This document shows, piece by piece, positions 62,966-64,000 of a stretch of 64,000 nucleotides of DNA. Each line of letters begins with the position of its first letter. The stretch's first letter is position 1. The notes under the pieces were generated by a model. It made no database searches, was not told the origin of the DNA, and saw only the letters and a list, made by a program, of their open reading frames with translations. Source of the DNA: Promerops cafer (taxonomy: Eukaryota > Chordata > Aves > Passeriformes > Nectariniidae); assembly GCA_013398275.1 (NCBI GenBank), contig VZSE01009357.1, positions 525,975 through 589,974 on the forward strand, in the 5' to 3' direction. The translations under genes and the position numbers were made by a program.

Positions 62966-63511
62966 ATCTCACCCTTCTCCAGCATTTGCACACAACAGCT
63001 GTGTGTCCCCTCAGCAGCACCAAGGAAGTTGACCGTTCCAGCGAGATAAACACAGGCAGCTTAGGAACATCCATTTTAAGTCAAATAGACTTACAAGATG
63101 AAAAGGCAAATGCATAAGGACTCTTGCCTCAAGAATTTCCCAGAGCTGTGCTCAGCCCAGCTGGCACAGCTCCAGTGCTCCCACAGTTCCCTCTGGCCTC
63201 CCACCCACACACTGAGGGGTGTTTGTCGGGGGAAGTCCGTGGGACAGTTTCAGTGACCTGAGCAGGGCAGCACAGCACCGTGACGAGGTTACATGGGACA
63301 GTGACCCATGGCTTTCAGGGCTGATTTCTGACACAGCTGCCCCTGGACCCCTATAATGCACTGCAAAACACAACCAGATGCCAATGGTGACAGAGCTGCA
63401 GCTCTCTGGAGCAGTAATTCCAAACACCGCTCCCAGGGCTGGTACCACAGAACGCCACCAGGAATTTCAGCACAATACTTCCCTCTCCGTAGCACCCTCC
63501 AGCCAGAGACC

Positions 63512-63662
63512 TAAAAGTGCTTTACCAAACATGAACTAGGCCTCACAATATAACCTCACAAATCCAGGCTAAACTGCCCCCATTTTACAGATGGGGAAAC
63601 TGAGGCACGGTAAGGTTTAGTGACTGGCCCAAAGCTGCACAGCTAGTCAAGAACAGACTGTC
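63512..63662 (+). mobile_element. MIR / CORE-SINE relic
   Basis: Reads AAAGTGCTTTACC, TCACAATA, CCCCATTTTACAGATGGGGA, AACTGAGGCACGG, AGTGACTGGCCCAAAG and GCACAGCTAGT in the same order as the 3' half of the ancient MIR SINE. The match is strong for such an old element. Birds are known to carry a small number of MIR-like copies. Confidence 0.8.
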
Positions 63663-64000
63663 TCCCAGTTTCTTCTCCTCAGTCACAAGACCTTTCTTCC
63701 ACAGAAAGAAAGGAGCCCCTTCCCCAATTAACCCTGTTCTGGTTTCAGGCAGCTGAAGAAGAGAAACCAAGGGCAAAGATCTGAGCTACTTCCCCCGTAG
63801 CATCACATTAAGACTCACTTTTAACATCCTGGAAGCTGGGCTTTGGGAAAACGGCAGGTGATTCAAATACAGCAGTTTACAGGTTACAATAAAAACCAAA
63901 ATTACACTTTTAGGTGACCCAGAGGAGGAAAAAAAACACCAATCCAAACCTATTCACAGTTCACCTGCCTGTGCTAGGGGAAAAAAAAAAAAAGTAACGT

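Larger units (their letters stand above)
62370..64000 (-). other. PXN: Probable PXN (paxillin) 3' UTR
   Basis: A minus-strand AATAAA at 62390-62395 with TG-rich sequence just beyond it marks the end of a transcript running in from the right. No coding exon, splice pattern or LIM-domain peptide is visible up to the window end, so this would be 3' UTR of at least 1.6 kb. In human, PXN is the next minus-strand gene after RPLP0, so the name rests on synteny only. Confidence 0.45.

Overview
This window is ordinary nuclear DNA of a vertebrate, most likely a bird. The genes are split by many short introns with GT-AG splice sites. The interspersed repeats I can recognise are CR1 LINE tails (near 16.8, 42.1 and 59.5 kb), which are typical of birds and other reptiles. 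GC-rich promoters are broken by assembly gaps (15766-16018 and 58129-58141). There are no bacterial features, no CRISPR arrays and no operons. The gene order BICDL1 (3' end), RAB35, GCN1, RPLP0, PXN (3' end) matches the human 12q24 block as I remember it.

Layout, left to right. 1-~280 is probably the 3' UTR end of BICDL1 on the + strand, called by synteny only. RAB35 follows on the minus strand: its 3' UTR runs from about 1.1 to 3.6 kb, coding exons 6 to 2 lie between 3602 and 12202, and coding exon 1 is hidden in the 253-N gap. 16.3-20.0 kb is intergenic and holds a CR1 fragment. GCN1 (minus) fills 20.0-58.2 kb. I could place all 58 coding exons in frame, from ATG 58196 to stop 20632, giving a 2670-residue protein. 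RPLP0 (minus) occupies 58.5-62.05 kb with seven coding exons (318 residues), a non-coding first exon, a TATA box and a pyrimidine-rich (TOP-like) start. From 62.37 kb to the window end there is an untranslated minus-strand stretch with a good poly(A) signal. By synteny this is the PXN 3' UTR. It carries two MIR-like SINE relics.

How the genes relate. GCN1 and RPLP0 both belong to the ribosome-stall/GCN2 branch of the integrated stress response. GCN1 sits on stalled or collided ribosomes and recruits GCN2. RPLP0 (uL10) is the base of the ribosomal P-stalk, which activates GCN2 directly. They lie head to tail with only about 340 bp between the RPLP0 poly(A) signal and the GCN1 start codon. RAB35 is an endosomal/plasma-membrane GTPase, unrelated in function.

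I found no new gene family. The most interesting points are the GCN1-RPLP0 adjacency, a GC-AG intron and a NAGNAG acceptor in GCN1, the two MIR-like relics, and a 35-bp near-perfect palindrome in GCN1 intron 25.
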